64,000 nucleotides of DNA from Echinometra lucunter (GCA_029962745.1 CM057153.1:35417840-35481839), one strand, 5' to 3'; counted from the first letter of the stretch, positions 1 through 18,496 are shown. Numbers and translations: made by a program. Notes: generated from the sequence alone by a model not told the origin.

Positions 1-47
1 ATCCTCATTACCAAGTCCTTCCAAGGGGACTTAAAGCCGTCGCGACC
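1..47 (+). mobile_element. 3' tail of a family 1 SINE copy
   Basis: atcctcattaccaagtcctt followed by ggggacttaaagccgtcg matches the tail of the copy at 11275-11415 with few changes. The head lies before the window. Confidence 0.6.
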
Positions 48-132
48 ATTTAACTATTTAAAATATTTTCATCCTTCCTGATGGCATGAGCAAGTAATTT
101 TCTTCTTCTTTTTTTTTTTCTTCAATTTCTAG

Positions 133-6483
<6,351 letters not shown>

Positions 6484-6960
6484 CTACCGAAAGTAAATCA
6501 TACATCTTCTGGTCTTTTGATGTTTTACCCGTATTTTTTAACTGTAACGTCATCACGGATCGTTGCCTATTATCCGAGACCCTAAAATACATGTTCATTG
6601 CTGTAATGAGGATGTCAGGATGATGATTATGATGTGGATTATGATTATGATGTTGATGTTGATGTCGATGTTGATGTTAATATTGTAACAACAATTATTT
6701 TATTGAAAACGTATTGTTGATTGCAAACTACTTTTGTGCTAGCATTGGAATTGGTGTCATGTTGAAATGATGAAATTATTTTTATTTTTGGCTTACGATT
6801 TAAAAAATAAAAATAATGCAAACATACATGGACATAAACAATGCATATGCATCCAGAACATAGTTATGAATTTGTTGAGACTGCAAAAAAAGCATTAGAC
6901 GAAGGATCACGAATAGTGTATGTGTTCAACGTTATACATGTAAATAAACAAAATACATGA
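6484..6960 (+). other. TRPC 3' UTR with candidate poly(A) signals
   Basis: AT-rich sequence directly follows the stop. It contains a (GATGTT)n-like stretch at about 6625-6680 and two AATAAA hexamers, at 6806-6811 and 6943-6948. Either could be the polyadenylation signal; sequence alone does not decide. Confidence 0.5.
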
Positions 6961-8167
6961 TGTATGTACATGTGATTTCACAGCCTAGCTACAATAAATC
7001 CTGGTCGTGACTCCAGCACAATTACACCTACGCGGAGAGGAGTAAAACGTGGACTAATGTCTTGCTAAGAGACGAACCCTCGACCCTTTGAGAGTCAAGT
7101 ACATTAACCACAGTACAATGGCACCCCCATGATATACATGTATACACTGTATTTATACTACCAAAAAGCAAGACAGATGATAGCAGTAATGTGCTTAGTG
7201 GTAGTATCGAGTTATTCGTAAAAGGGGAGATTCATATAGCAAAAAAGGACGATATTTTATCTTCACTGAGAAAGGCATAGAAAATATAAGGTATTTGCGT
7301 ACACATTTTACTCTATATTCATATTCCCTTTCCTTCCTTTTTCATGTGATGATGAAAAGAAAATGATACAGTATTTTTCATAAATAGTTCATGCACACTG
7401 AATATTTGCACTTTAAAAAACAAGTTTATTCGTACAAACAATTTGGTTACGCTTCGATCCCCCCCCCCCCCCCCCCCCCCACCAAATGTGGTGCCGAAGG
7501 CGTTATTTTTTTCGGGTTGTCTGTCCGTCTGTCACGCTTTCTTCATCATTACCGTGTCTTGACTATTATGTTCATGACTTTAAAGGGACAAAGTGATCAG
7601 ACTTTTGAGTAGTTAGGTCAAAGGTCGAAGGTCAAATAGGTCAACTACATTGTCGTTGTAGAGTTTTCGAATGTGTGTTCTACAATATCTATTCAAGGAA
7701 CATCAAAGTGACAAACTTAACTGAATTCAAGTGGAGACATGTGGTCTCTTCATTTTGTTCTTAAGACATAGACTCCACGTGGTTAGTTGATATCATTCTT
7801 TAATCATCGATATTAGATGGCATGGCGGAATAATCACTTGCATGAGACTATATCCATTTTCCTTCTTTAAAAAATGAGGTGATTTTTTCCCTCCTTGCAA
7901 TAATGTAAGACGTCCAGAAGTAAGCTAACCATTAATCGAATCAATGTGTGTTTTTCTTTGGTAAATTGAAGAGCATCATGCTAATCGACATGTTCGAGGT
8001 TACAATTACAAATAATTGACATTGTTCATACTGTATTTACAATATAATTTTCTTCAACATCTGCACTTCAGTCTTCTTCTTTCCTCTCTCCCTCTATCTC
8101 ACCCTCTTTTCCCCTCTTTCCTTTTTCTCTCCTTCACTGTGCCCACCTTTCCTCTCTCTCTTTCTCT

Positions 8168-8198
<31 letters not shown>

Positions 8199-8740
8199 CC
8201 CACTTTCCCTCTATTCTCATCTCTCGTGCTCTCATGCTGTCTTTCTCTTGACTATCCGTCTTGCTATTCACTCTCGCCACGCCCCCTACATGTCTCTCCC
8301 TTCTCCCTCTTATATTGTCCTTTTTTTTTTTAGTTCTCCTTATTTTTCTTGTAGTTTTATATATTCATATCTTTCTCGAAATTTAATTTTACTCTTGGGC
8401 TTCTTGTTTATTTGAGGGACATTGTTGGAGTATTTGGCAGTTATTTTGCTTGACTTTCTTCTCTTAATCTTTTCTTCTCCACTTTTCTTTTTTTTTTCGC
8501 TCTATATACATGGAATTGTTACGTGACGTTTGTGCAGAAATTGTATATCTTTGTTAACCATAACATATTTTGTTTCTGTACTTCCAGTGTAGCACAATTT
8601 TCTATTGTCCTTGCATTGATGATGGTCATCAAACTTAAAGATTACGTAACCAATAAAAATCTCAAAAGATGTCTCGAAAAGTAATCAAAAGGACATTTGC
8701 ACTTTTCTATATTTTCGTTTTCATGAGTAAAATATCTGTA
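6961..8740. other. Intergenic DNA, no gene seen
   Basis: It holds a C homopolymer at about 7460-7480 and a CT-rich microsatellite zone at about 8070-8320. Short open frames are low-complexity or unlike any family I know. Confidence 0.5.
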
Positions 8741-8869
8741 CAGTAGAAACTCAGTATAACGAGGTCCTTAGTACCATCAAAATAGAATATAAAGAGCTGG
8801 GACCAGAATATTACCTTGTTATATCAGGAATATTGTTATATCAGATCTCTTTATACCGAGTTTCCACTG
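8741..8869. mobile_element. Pogo/Tigger-like MITE with TA duplication
   Basis: A 129-bp element with inverted ends: left CAGTAGAAACTCAGTATAAC, right TTATACCGAGTTTCCACTG. It is flanked by TA at 8739-8740 and 8870-8871. A CAGT start, a GTATAAC core and TA target sites match pogo-type Tc1/mariner MITEs. It has no coding capacity. Confidence 0.8.
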
Positions 8870-10157
8870 TAGTGTATAGAGGTCCTTTCTTCTTTTAAGT
8901 TATATATGTGATTCTACTTTGTTTTTAAGAATTTAATTTGTCTCTTTAGATATGTTTGTCAATTCTTAAAACTGAGCTTAGGATATTTCTATTTTCAAAA
9001 AATATCTTAATATCAAGTCATGTACAGACAGTAACTTAAAAGAATGACTAACACACTTGTATTTCATATTGCATGTCATCTAGTTTGTCAATTGTCAGTC
9101 GTATGTAAATGTTCACAAACATGTTTTCATTACGAATTGATAATAATAAATAAATAAATCTTCATAAAACTGCATGCCTTAATATTCTGTAGATGATATT
9201 GTCTAACGATTTTTTTTCCAGTGAAAGAATCATGAGGTTTGTCATTTTTATGTGGCACAACATGAAGGGAGGGGAAATTCTTGTTAACATTGTGGCTGTT
9301 ATAGTACGGTGGCATAAAGTGATTATAATATCGAGGGTGATGAGAAACGAATACAGAAGACGCCTGGAAAACATTAAATGAAATCCAGTGAAGTCCAGTT
9401 TATTGAACAAGAAGTAAATTCGTCGTGTGATCTAACCAAAGTCGCCCTAACTGGATTGGTTTTGAAAGCAAAACGTTTCAAAATATCAGTTCCTAGGAGA
9501 CTGGGCGAAGAACAACATAACAAGTTGCCAAACAAAACAGTAATCTCAAGTGGCCAAGAGGCAACCATTTTTACATCACCTTAAATACTCGCTGTGCAAT
9601 TCCAATACACAAACCCAACATTAATTTTGCCCAATATGCCTCCATCTACAAAAAGTCCCAACCCATCATGGATTTCTACCCAAAACCTTTCAACTAGAAA
9701 ACAACCCAAACTAGTTGAGTTCACAAATATACATGTATAATAACGTACATGTTAAAGGAGGACACAAATCGTGAGCTCAGGAGCGCCTTGTGTCCGCTGT
9801 ATATCATGAATTCCTATTAAAAAGAATGCCTTTTGTCTCTCAAAATGCCAAGAATACTTATGCCCAATATCTCCTTGCTCAGACAGATGCCCACCCTGTC
9901 CTGTGCACAATACGGTTACAACTACCTCTATAGCACCACTAAAAATAACTTGACTCACCCCAGATATCATACTGCTAAAACACCCTCATTAAAGATCAGT
10001 GTTGATAACACAATTTTGCATCCCAAGGCAAGGTTGCACCCGAGTTAGGAATTGCACATAATTATTCTATGGAAAGAACTCTAGTGGTATCCTAGTCCCG
10101 TTTTACCGATTTACTGCTTAAACATAAGGGGAAGACATAATCGCAAAAATTTCGTTC
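8870..10157. other. Intergenic DNA and probable aminotransferase 3' UTR
   Basis: No supported gene. The part just below 10158 should be 3' UTR of the minus-strand aminotransferase. The nearest minus-strand AATAAA I see is at 9402-9407, about 750 bp past the stop, so the UTR end is uncertain. Confidence 0.4.
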
Positions 10158-10535
10158 TCATGACAGAACCTCGTTGTCCGAGGTAGATGGCAATGTCTTA
10201 TCCGAAATATCCAACAGCTTGTTGATGATATCCAGTAACATCAAGTACTCGTCTTTGTAGTTGTACACGTTTGCCGATACGCGTAACAACATCCTCTCCC
10301 CATCATCGGTTACCATCACGGTGAAGCCATGGTCGGCAATGTCGTGGCATAGTTGTGCAGCACCGCCCAGCTTTCGCCGGTACTGATCGACCATTGGGGT
10401 CTCTGGAAGCAACACAAGGCACAGGTAAGGCGCCATCAAGCTTATTTCACGTTGAATCAATCGGGTTCGCCAAGCTTTTGCAAACGTGTTGGCCGCCCAG
10501 TAGGTTAGCCCGGAGTTGTAGGTTGAGATCCTCTC
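10158..10535 (-). CDS. Aminotransferase exon 6 and stop
   Basis: The acceptor is tcctgcag. It encodes ERISTYNSGLTYWAAN, LCLVLLPETP, and a C-terminal domain with ERMLLRVSANVYN (the usual LR-S-N-YN of the family). It ends with TGA at 10158-10160. Confidence 0.92.
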   Translation of the reverse strand, partial: ERISTYNSGLTYWAANTFAKAWRTRLIQREISLMAPYLCLVLLPETPMVDQYRRKLGGAAQLCHDIADHGFTVMVTDDGERMLLRVSANVYNYKDEYLMLLDIINKLLDISDKTLPSTSDNEVLS

Positions 10536-13500
10536 CTGCAGGATGGGAAAACAGTGTTGTAAATCAAAATGGGTTTAACGGCTTTATTTGTGAGCAACAC
10601 AAATATCCACACTGCGTACACTGGACCAATAAATACTATACTATATTATACTATAAAGTGCAGAGGGAAAAAATACATTTGAATCACATTTCACATGAGA
10701 GCGGTGTCAGGATGTTACGTATGGATCGGGAGAGGTAGAACACCGTGAGAGCGCAAAGGCCAGGGTGAATTATGTCTTTATTGAGGAAGGTACTAGAATA
10801 CCGACGAAATGTGGCACTTTAATCTCGCCGATGGAGTTAAAGATAATAAGGGAACGATTGATTGATAAGGATTTCGGAGGTTGGATAAAACTTTATCATC
10901 CACTATCATGATTATAAGGTATGGAGATACGTAGACAGGCACACGTTTTACCAAATTTTACCTATTCTGTGTACATAAAGTTCAGATGATTAAGGGAAAA
11001 GGAAGAGCTAAGAGATAACCATCATTCAACATGCTGGAGTGAAAAAAAACCCAAACCACGTTCGAAATCGTGGAAGCCACTCCCGAATAAAATGAGTTAA
11101 ACTCAAACCATTTTTTTGGAGTGGATTCCAGCATTGAGTGCGGATTTCCAGTGTTATGAGTGTGGATTCCAGTGTTACGAGTGTGGATTTCCAGTTTTAT
11201 GAGTGTGAATTCCTACTCCAAAATGAATGATTCCTTGTATCAAAGAGTGGATATCTCTTTGTTGCAGGGTAGTACAGGCTGAGGAGTAATGGCTCAGTTG
11301 GTCTCGTAATCCAGTGAGCCAGGTTGAAAACCAATTGTCCTTTAGTAACAGTGAGTAAGGCATTAATCCTCATTACCCAGTCCCTCGGAGAGGACTCAAA
11401 AGTCGTCGATCCTCTAGATGCCTACTTACAAGCATGCGTACTTTCTTGCAGTCAGGTAAAACAAAGCAATAACCACATGTAATAGTAAGGAATGAAATAT
11501 GTCCGTACATGTCCGCCAAGGTATTTCTGGAATCCGATTGAGTATCTAGCTGCATAGAATGGCGAGTTGTCCCTGGTCCCTGTCTCATGGAAACGTTCCT
11601 GGAGGTCGTCGGCGAAAGCAAAGATGGATGAAACGGCGGGACGAAGCCATGAATGATGCCGAGGATGAATGTAAAGTAGAGCACAACCTCGCGGTGAGAA
11701 AAACCACTTGTGCATATTTCCTGTGAAAAGAATTGATAAAAAGGATGTGAAATTGGAATAAACAATTACATGTATTAAAATCGGATTCGAGCAACCGTCA
11801 CGGTTCCTAAACGAGGAGTCAGGATCATATAAAGGCCATTCAAGCATATGTGTTGAAATTGGGTGTTGGCAAACTTGCACTTATGACGGTTTCGTGAAAC
11901 GCTGTCCAGGGTTTTGAGGGGATATTTCAAGGATAATAAAGCAGTCATGCATCAACTGGAAATTGTTCCATTAATTTTTTCGGACTTCTATCCAGGTACA
12001 TGTGTGGATTCAAGAGGGCGAATCAGCTCTCCTCTTAAGAGGAACATAAAGCACGGAATTTCGTTGTTTATAAACAGCTCCCCTCTCCCTTCCCACGCCC
12101 ATAACAAGTCGAAGCTTAGCCATCGGAAATTATGCATGCATTATTGTCATATCCTTTCATCATATTGTCTCTGCAGTTTGGTTTCTTAATTTTGAGAGAA
12201 TAGGGACTATGCGATTGAAGTACAAATTGAAGTGTTTGAAATGTTTCACCGTAATAAAAATCGGCGCCGAGTTTTTCTAGCTCCAGCGGGAGTTGCCCCG
12301 GTCCGTGTGCGCCGTCGATGGCAACGAGCACCCCCCGTTGATGACAGTGTTCGATCAGGGCCTTGATTGGGAGTAGGATGGAAGCAGCACATGTGATATG
12401 GTCGATCATAGCAAGCTTGATACGAGGGTTGTGGTCTAGGGCTTTGGTGTGGATATCGATGATCTCTTGCGTGGTCGACTCGAGAGGGATGTTGATGGTC
12501 ACCAAGCTGATGTCTGCAAGGAAAGTTCAGAGAGGATGGAGATGGAGAAATCGCGTATATTAAGGAGCGATGCATATGAACGTTAAATTCAATCTTCGAT
12601 AAAATTTATTGCAAGAATGTTTTATGACAATACTCAATGTTCTCTCTCACTGTCCTTTTCACAGGGGCGGCGCCAGGGTATTTTTATAGGGGGAAGATGA
12701 CCCATAGGTCAATTTATTGACGCTTGAGATGAAGAAATAGGGGTATTATATAGCTGCAAGCCAGAGGCCTCTCTTTTCCCACCCTCTTCTTTCTTCTTCC
12801 TCCTCTTTTTTCTTCTTTTTTCTTCTTTCTTTTCCTCTTTTTTTTTCCTTTTTTATCACTTGAAAAATCATAGGAGGGCATTTGCCCCCTGCCCCCTCTT
12901 GTAGCGCCGCGCCTACCCTTTCATTACTGAGGCTTTTCTCCACATACTTTTTATTGTCCCCCCCCCCCACACACACACACACCATTTTGACTTTGTACTT
13001 CATTTCATTTTTGTATGTATTTTTATATGTGGAAATGAAACGAAATGAAAATTAAATGAAAGGACGGGAAATAAAATGAAATGAAAAATTCAAAGTGTTC
13101 GCCCACTTGACTCCCTTTTCAAGGAAACTCGAATTTATGCGTCGCGTTTCATGTATAAACAAAGCAGACTGAGCAAAAGATGCATTCAAGAGAAGGAGGT
13201 AATGATTAATCGATTTTAATGGAAGAAGAAGAAGAAGAAGACGAAGAAGACGAAGAAGAAGAAGAAGAAGAAGAAGAAGAAGAAGAAGAAGAAGAAGAAG
13301 AAGGAGAAGGAGAAGATGAAGAAGCAGAAGACGATGAAGATAAATAAGAAAAAAAATAGATGATGATGATGATGGTGATGATGATGATAATGATGATGAT
13401 AATGATGATGATCATGATGATAATGATGATGATGATGAAAAAGAAGATGGGGAAAAGAAGAACAAGACAATGAAGACGATGGTGAAACGAGATTCAACTT

Positions 13501-15666
13501 CTGAAGAAGCAAATACCGTATCATCAAAAGGACTAAGAATTATACATGTACAAAGAATCCGTTGACTGATGGGCTCACCTGAATAGTGAGTCGTAACAAA
13601 TCTCATCAATTCATTGACGCCATAGAATGTGTGATTAGAGACTAAGATCTGATCCCCGGGCTCAAACTTCAGCGATTTCACAATGCTGTTGGATGCTACA
13701 GACAAAAGAAGAATAAAAATCATATCAGAAATCATGCATGTAGTTTCAAACAGAACTTCCATCAATAAGCAGTTAACTAACAGTTCTTACGAACGAATGT
13801 TTCGGAGTGCATGAAACATGTCCCCCAAATTTAAGATTTTTGCATATTTGTTTCAGCCTGAGGCAGTTTGCACACTTAAAGCAAGATGATAAACAAGATA
13901 ATGATTCAATATACAGTTTTATTATAATCGGATTTGGATAGCACCACAGAACTATAAAGACGTTTGAGTTCGTTGGATAGCACCTCAACATTAATTAGGC
14001 TTATTCGCACAAATTCTACAGCATCAAATTATAAATGGCACAATGCCAAATTAGTCCAAATTGCATTAGGCAGCAAGGTATACATGAAAGAAAATAGGTT
14101 TTCCCACTTCGCACTTCTTCGCACTTCGTTTTCATTTGATTTCATACTATTTCATTATATTTCGTCAAAAAAGTTCGTGAATTTGCACATCTTATAATCA
14201 ATTTCGTCTCTTTTTCGGAGTTTTCCTATTATCATTTTCACTTATTCTGCATTATGTCGTCCCCTCCGGCTTTCAACGCACGATTGCATAAATAAATTTC
14301 TTCGTTTTGCAATCAATTTCGTTAAAGTGACATTCAAATTCGTCACTCTACCTTTGCCCAATGGATATTTGGTAAGCTTTGTCTTTTCATCCATATGATC
14401 ATGATATTTTCTCTGATTTTCATCTGAAAATGAGACAGAAAATTCATACAAATATGTGTATGTACATAATTATGCAAATAGCTAAAATTTCATTTTCTTC
14501 CTCACAATTATGTTATTTCATGACTATTCAATAAATAAAAATATATTTACATGAAATGTGAAAAAAAGTAGCTGTCTTGTTCTGTGGATGGATTAAATTC
14601 AGTGTCTTATCCTGCAATAAACTGTATGAAAGTCTTTAAAAGGACATATATGGAGGTATTAGACACACAAAAATTAGAAAATTCACCTTATATGCAAAGA
14701 GAACAGTTTTGAGATGGTGTGTAAATGAATACCATCCAACGAATTTGGAGGAAACTCTTTTGAAAGTGATTGCAAAAGGACGAATTTGATCTTCACATTC
14801 TGAAGTGGAGATATATATATATAGTCGGGCGAGACAAGATTGTATGAAAACTGACGAAAGAATTGAAATTGATTGAAAAATGAAAGAAAAATGACTAAAC
14901 TGACTTTGACATTGCACATTTAAGTAACTGTAGGACGAAAATGAAGTGAGCTTTGTTGAAAGTGAAAAAAAAGAAGTGTTAAACATGTTAAATTGGACAG
15001 GAAAATCCTATATCAAATAATACCTCACATAAAGAAATAAGATATATTTTACAGGCTCAATATTTTTGCCAAAGAGACCAACATGTAAAGATCAGATCAT
15101 AACCCTCAGTTCGATGAGAAAGATCGTCCGCCATCCTAATCCCTTACATTATGCATGTTATGGTCTTTGATATCATACACAATAGACATTTACCGGTGGT
15201 CGAGTTTTCTACGAGTACCAGGTTTTCTGGTCTTGAACCCACGACCCTGGCTACGGCTGCCGCCCCTTCCTTGTACATCTCCATACTCCTGTGCCGATAC
15301 CAATGTTCAGGATGATACTCCCTCTCACACATCAACCTAAAGTTCAACGAATGAATAAACAATTGCTGTTTTTGCAATGACATTCAAGGCTTCATTAAAA
15401 TAGAATGAAAATGATGATGGTAAGATATGAATCATTAACTGATAAATAATAAAAAAAGAATAGATAGGTCAGTCAAACTATACGGATCTTCATAAAGTTT
15501 GCACGTTTTAATTGTGATTTGTTTTTAATATGGGGAACCAAAGTAAGCAAAACGCCCTACGCATGATCCTCAATGATCATCAATGCACAGTAATGCAGTA
15601 GGTTGTTTGTTTCTGTCTTTGGTCCATGAATCTTGAGTCAATATTTTATTATTATTGTTATTATTA

Positions 15667-15728
<62 letters not shown>

Positions 15729-16945
15729 TCAATTCGAATCTTCATTCGGGGATGACTGTTGAGAGAAATCAGAATAGAAATAAGTGATTAACATAGAACC
15801 ATCATTAATTGCAAAGCACAAGAGAGTGAGACAAACAATCCATTATGTACATTTAAGACTAGAAAACATTAATACGCAACGCAAGATTTCCATGAATTTC
15901 TTGCGCGAAAGCGAAGCGATAATGATCAAAATTCGACCGTTTCTGGACATGTAATTGCGAAAAATCACTTGCACGTTTAGAGGGATTCTCAGGTAGATCT
16001 AAATTCGCTCTTAGCGTTAATTACAATACATTTAAAAAGTATTAAAATCGCACTTTTAGGTACAGTGCCAAGAGGCATATGCCCTTGTTTCCAAATGCCA
16101 AAGGGAAGACAGTGAAAGTAATGAAGAGAGAAAATATATCATAAAAAGAATATTTCCGTAATAAGATTCTCAAGTGATGTTTGTGGCCCTGCTGGATCCA
16201 ACATCCCCGTCTAGGCAAATGACAATTCATCTAATTAGCCAACGCCAGTACAGTACAACCGAGGCCCATGCACATTCCCCCTCCTTGATGTATCAGTCAA
16301 ATTAAGTGATTTTACCCTCCATATTTTTTTTGCTCTGAAAGGTACCCTGATAATCAATACTCAATTACAGCCCTGGAAAAAATGCCGACAACTCTCCTGT
16401 GTAGGAATATCATTTCATTCTTCATTATCATTTCCTTAGTCATGTACGTATTGAAACACCTTTATATTATGGTACATGTATCATTTCTTTCTCACCACAG
16501 ACCAAACATTATTACTAATGTTTTTCTTTGTCTAATAATTTTAACTCTCCAACCTGTATTGCTCCTTAAGCACTCTCTGTGGAACACAGCCCCATGATCC
16601 GCCGTTCATCGCATGAACATCGTCCGGGAAGGAGTACTCCCGCTCTCGAAGACTTCTTCCCAGCTCTGGCAAGGCAGATTCCGGGGCAGATTCATTATTG
16701 GTTTCATTCCCGAGATCCGTGACGAAAGTCGCCGACGGACCACCCGTTTGGATTCCAGTAGCCATTATCGAGCTGGACTGGAGTACTCTTCGTTCTCCTG
16801 TTGACGCACTGATATGTGCCGAATGCATTCTCCGAGTTTGCTGAGTTACCTGGCCTCCATTCCAAGGGATTGCCTCGTTCTTATTAGATGAACATTTCCG
16901 AACGATTATCAGCGAGGACGCAGCGTTTCGGATGCCTCTCCGGAT
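10158..16945 (-). CDS. Class V aminotransferase-fold PLP enzyme (isopenicillin-N-epimerase-like)
   Basis: A fold-type I, pyridoxal-phosphate-dependent enzyme of the class V (NifS/EgtE/isopenicillin-N-epimerase-like) group; its substrate cannot be read from sequence. Exons, 5' to 3' on the minus strand: 16945-16554, 15336-15194, 13695-13579, 12513-12250, 11720-11509, 10535-10158. Phases match at every junction. From the ATG at 16828 the protein has 462 residues, usual for the family. Visible features are NGGSWG near the N-terminus, the phosphate-site NSTT motif (about 135-138), NHTFYGV, Asp244 in AIDGAHGPGQ for the PLP nitrogen, and Lys270 in GNMHKW as the Schiff-base lysine. The frame is open upstream of that ATG to a good acceptor at 16946, so an upstream start exon is possible. 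No targeting signal is obvious. Family assignment is secure; the reaction is unknown. Confidence 0.9.
10590..10655 (+). mobile_element. LINE 3' end fragment
   Basis: In aminotransferase intron 5. The sequence around GGACCAATAAATACTATAC followed by a TA-rich tail resembles the tail of the LINE fragment near 56,040-56,105 (GGACCAGTAAATACTATAC), so both are probably 3' ends of one LINE family. Confidence 0.55.
11123..11212. repeat. 22-bp minisatellite, about 4 units
   Basis: Units of the form GGATTTCCAGTGTTATGAGT repeat head to tail with 1-3 changes each. They lie in the intron between aminotransferase exons 5 and 6. Confidence 0.75.
11275..11415 (+). mobile_element. tRNA-derived SINE (family 1)
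   Basis: An A-box-like TGGCTCAGTTGG lies at 11290-11301 and a degenerate B box (ggttgaaaacc) at 11322-11332. The tail reads taatcctcattacccagtcc then gaggactcaaaagtcgtcg. The same tail occurs at 1-47, so this is a dispersed family. I recall near-identical tails from sea urchin DNA; a repeat-library search would settle it. Confidence 0.7.
11509..11720 (-). CDS. Aminotransferase exon 5 (Schiff-base lysine)
   Basis: The acceptor is cttttcacag. It begins GNMHKWFFSPRG with the catalytic lysine, continues with FHETGTRDNSPFYAARYSIG, and ends at YLGGH. The donor CAT/gtacgg at 11508 is weak, but is the only nearby GT that keeps phase 0 with exon 6 and restores the family sequence. Confidence 0.9.
12250..12513 (-). 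CDS. Aminotransferase exon 4 (PLP-nitrogen Asp)
   Basis: The acceptor is ccttgcag and the donor is gtgaaac. It encodes TINIPLEST, a DHIT motif, a helix, and VLVAIDGAHGPGQLPLELE. Asp in IDGAH is the conserved residue that binds the pyridine nitrogen. It ends GADFYYG just before the lysine exon. Confidence 0.95.
12662..12915 (+). mobile_element. hAT-like MITE copy A
   Basis: Left end caggggcggcgcc, right end degenerate inverted (gcgccgcgccta). It is flanked by ccttttca (12654-12661) and ccctttca (12916-12923), an 8-bp duplication with one mismatch. The interior includes gacccataggtcaatttatt and atcacttgaaaaatcat, shared with copies at 25698 and 43383. CAGGG ends and 8-bp duplications point to the hAT superfamily. 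Confidence 0.85.
13222..13438. repeat. (GAA)n then (GATGAT)n microsatellites
   Basis: About 100 bp of GAA repeats, then GAT/AAT repeats, between aminotransferase exons 3 and 4. The long open frames through it are poly-Ser, poly-Phe or poly-Ile artefacts. Confidence 0.95.
13579..13695 (-). CDS. Aminotransferase exon 3
   Basis: The acceptor is gtctgtag and the donor is gtgagc. It encodes SIVKSLKFEPGDQILVSN and HTFYGVNELM. The PGD-LV-NHTFYGV block is typical of the class V fold, with the aromatic/His region that stacks on PLP. Confidence 0.92.
13696..15193. other. Aminotransferase intron 2
   Basis: AT-rich with no recognised repeat apart from a short (TA)n at about 14811-14823. Nothing else supportable was seen. 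Confidence 0.4.
15194..15336 (-). CDS. Aminotransferase exon 2
   Basis: The acceptor is gaactttag and the donor is gtaaatgtc. It encodes EREYHPEHWYRHR, then an Ala-rich helix and VGSRPENLVLVENSTT, where NSTT is the conserved N-T-T/S phosphate-binding loop. Confidence 0.92.
15337..16553. other. Aminotransferase intron 1
   Basis: It contains a (TTA)n microsatellite at about 15648-15726. No other recognisable feature. Confidence 0.5.
15648..15726. repeat. (TTA)n microsatellite
   Basis: A nearly pure ATT trinucleotide run of about 26 units in aminotransferase intron 1. Confidence 0.95.
16554..16945 (-). CDS. Aminotransferase exon 1 (first in window)
   Basis: It reads from an acceptor (ttcctttcag) at 16946 to a donor AG/gttgga at 16553. 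The only in-frame ATG is at 16828. Upstream of it, 39 more codons are open and Arg-rich, either 5' UTR or coding from a preceding exon. The C-terminal part carries MNGGSWGCVP, the start of the enzyme core. It ends in phase 2 within an Arg codon. Confidence 0.8.
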
Positions 16946-18030
16946 CTGAAAGGAAAATAAAGTACTTCAAAGATCGATGGTAAGGCAACTTCAGTAGAGC
17001 AGGCGGAGCAAAGAGTGTCGTAAGCTCCTTGCACATGGGACGCCATTTATCATGTGCGCATTTTCACGCGTCATGTGACATAGTACATCTAACATGTCTA
17101 AAGAAATGAAAATGACAATTTATGGAGTATCAGCTAATTGCCCTCATAATTATGACTAATTAGTGCAAGTATTGACGCGATCAATATAGCGCCCGACAGG
17201 CCTATACAACGCGCATTAGGAGGTTATTTATTCCAATTATAATTCTTTTGCTACTGTACATACATGAGTTTTTTAAGAGTTGCCCCATATTTTCTTTCTC
17301 ATTTTTTCGATTATTTTCTTTTTATATTCAGTGGGGGCGTTCACCCCCCCCCCCCCCCATTGAGAATAAACAGGAAAAGGGCCGGCGTTTTGATCAGTTT
17401 TCCTCAATGTTCAATGTTCTATTAGTGTGGCCTGCAATCTACGTCTATGACACAACTCGGCTAACACAGACTGGTGTCCTATTTCAGTACTGACTCGTCA
17501 AAGTTCTTTTATTGTTTGATTTTTTGTTTGTTTTATGTTTGTTTGTTAATTGTTGTTTTTGTTTCTTTTGTTTGCTTTGCTTTTTGTTAAATTAATTTGT
17601 TGTTTCTTTGCTCTTGTGGGTTTTTTTTTTTGTTTCTTTTTGTGGTCGGTATTTTTGTTTTGTTTTGTTTTGATTCGTTTTGGTGTGTTTGCTTGCGGTT
17701 TTACTTTTTCTTTTCAAACCAAATAAGCTTCTGGCTGGGGCTTTAGTGTCTAATGACGACTACACATTTTCTTTTTCCCCTCACATTAGTTAGGTAGACC
17801 AGGGAATTCTACAAATGTAGAATTGTATTTTTCATTAAAACGTGGTTTCTCATGTAGAATTTGATAAAAAAAATAATTAAAAATAAAGATGGCACCTACT
17901 GATGTTTATAACATATACCAAAAAGGAGCCAAATTTCATGTTTCAGTGACCCATCTTTTTATGCATTTAAGAACAATCTATTCGACTTACCTCACTTTCG
18001 TGTGGTGTATTCATGGTTAACATTTACCCC
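16946..18030. other. Intergenic or upstream DNA of the aminotransferase
   Basis: It holds a C homopolymer at about 17345-17358 and a T/G-rich tract of TTTG/TTTTG units at about 17515-17710. A 5' exon and promoter of the aminotransferase may lie here, but I could not identify them. Confidence 0.4.
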
Positions 18031-18434
18031 ATTCACACTGGGTGCCCCAGGAGCTGTCCTGGAGCGCCCAACGCGCAGTATGAAAACCTTGAGGGGGGCG
18101 CCCAAGGTTCCATACGCAGCTTGGTGGTCTGTATAATGCAATGGGACGCCCCATGTTTTGGGGCGCTCTTGGAGCGCCCTCAGAGCGCCCCAAACTATAC
18201 AAACAATGGACTTTAGTTAAGAAATTGAGGGATATTTAGAAAATTGTCATTATCAATTTGTTTTAAAGTTTATGGGGATCATAATCGTCTTCAAGAACTT
18301 TCTGAGCTTTAATCTTAACATATAATACCGCAAGTGAGATTATATAAATTTGCGTTAATTATGATCACTCAGCATAGTTACATTTTGACGCAAAAAGCAG
18401 TGAAAAACAGGGTGATGGAGAGGATGATGATGAA

Positions 18435-18496
18435 GTAGAAGAAGAAGAAGAAGAAGAAGAAGAAGAAGAAGAAGAAGAAGAAGAAGAAGAAGAAGA
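18435..18496. repeat. (GAA)n microsatellite
   Basis: A pure AAG run of about 20 units. Confidence 0.95.

Noticed and set aside
10355..10738. 127-codon plus-strand frame opposite the aminotransferase
   Set aside because: It is antisense to aminotransferase exon 6 and runs into a LINE tail; no family features.
13206..13527. Long poly-Ser, poly-Phe and poly-Ile frames
   Set aside because: They are translations of (GAA)n and (GAT)n microsatellites in an aminotransferase intron.
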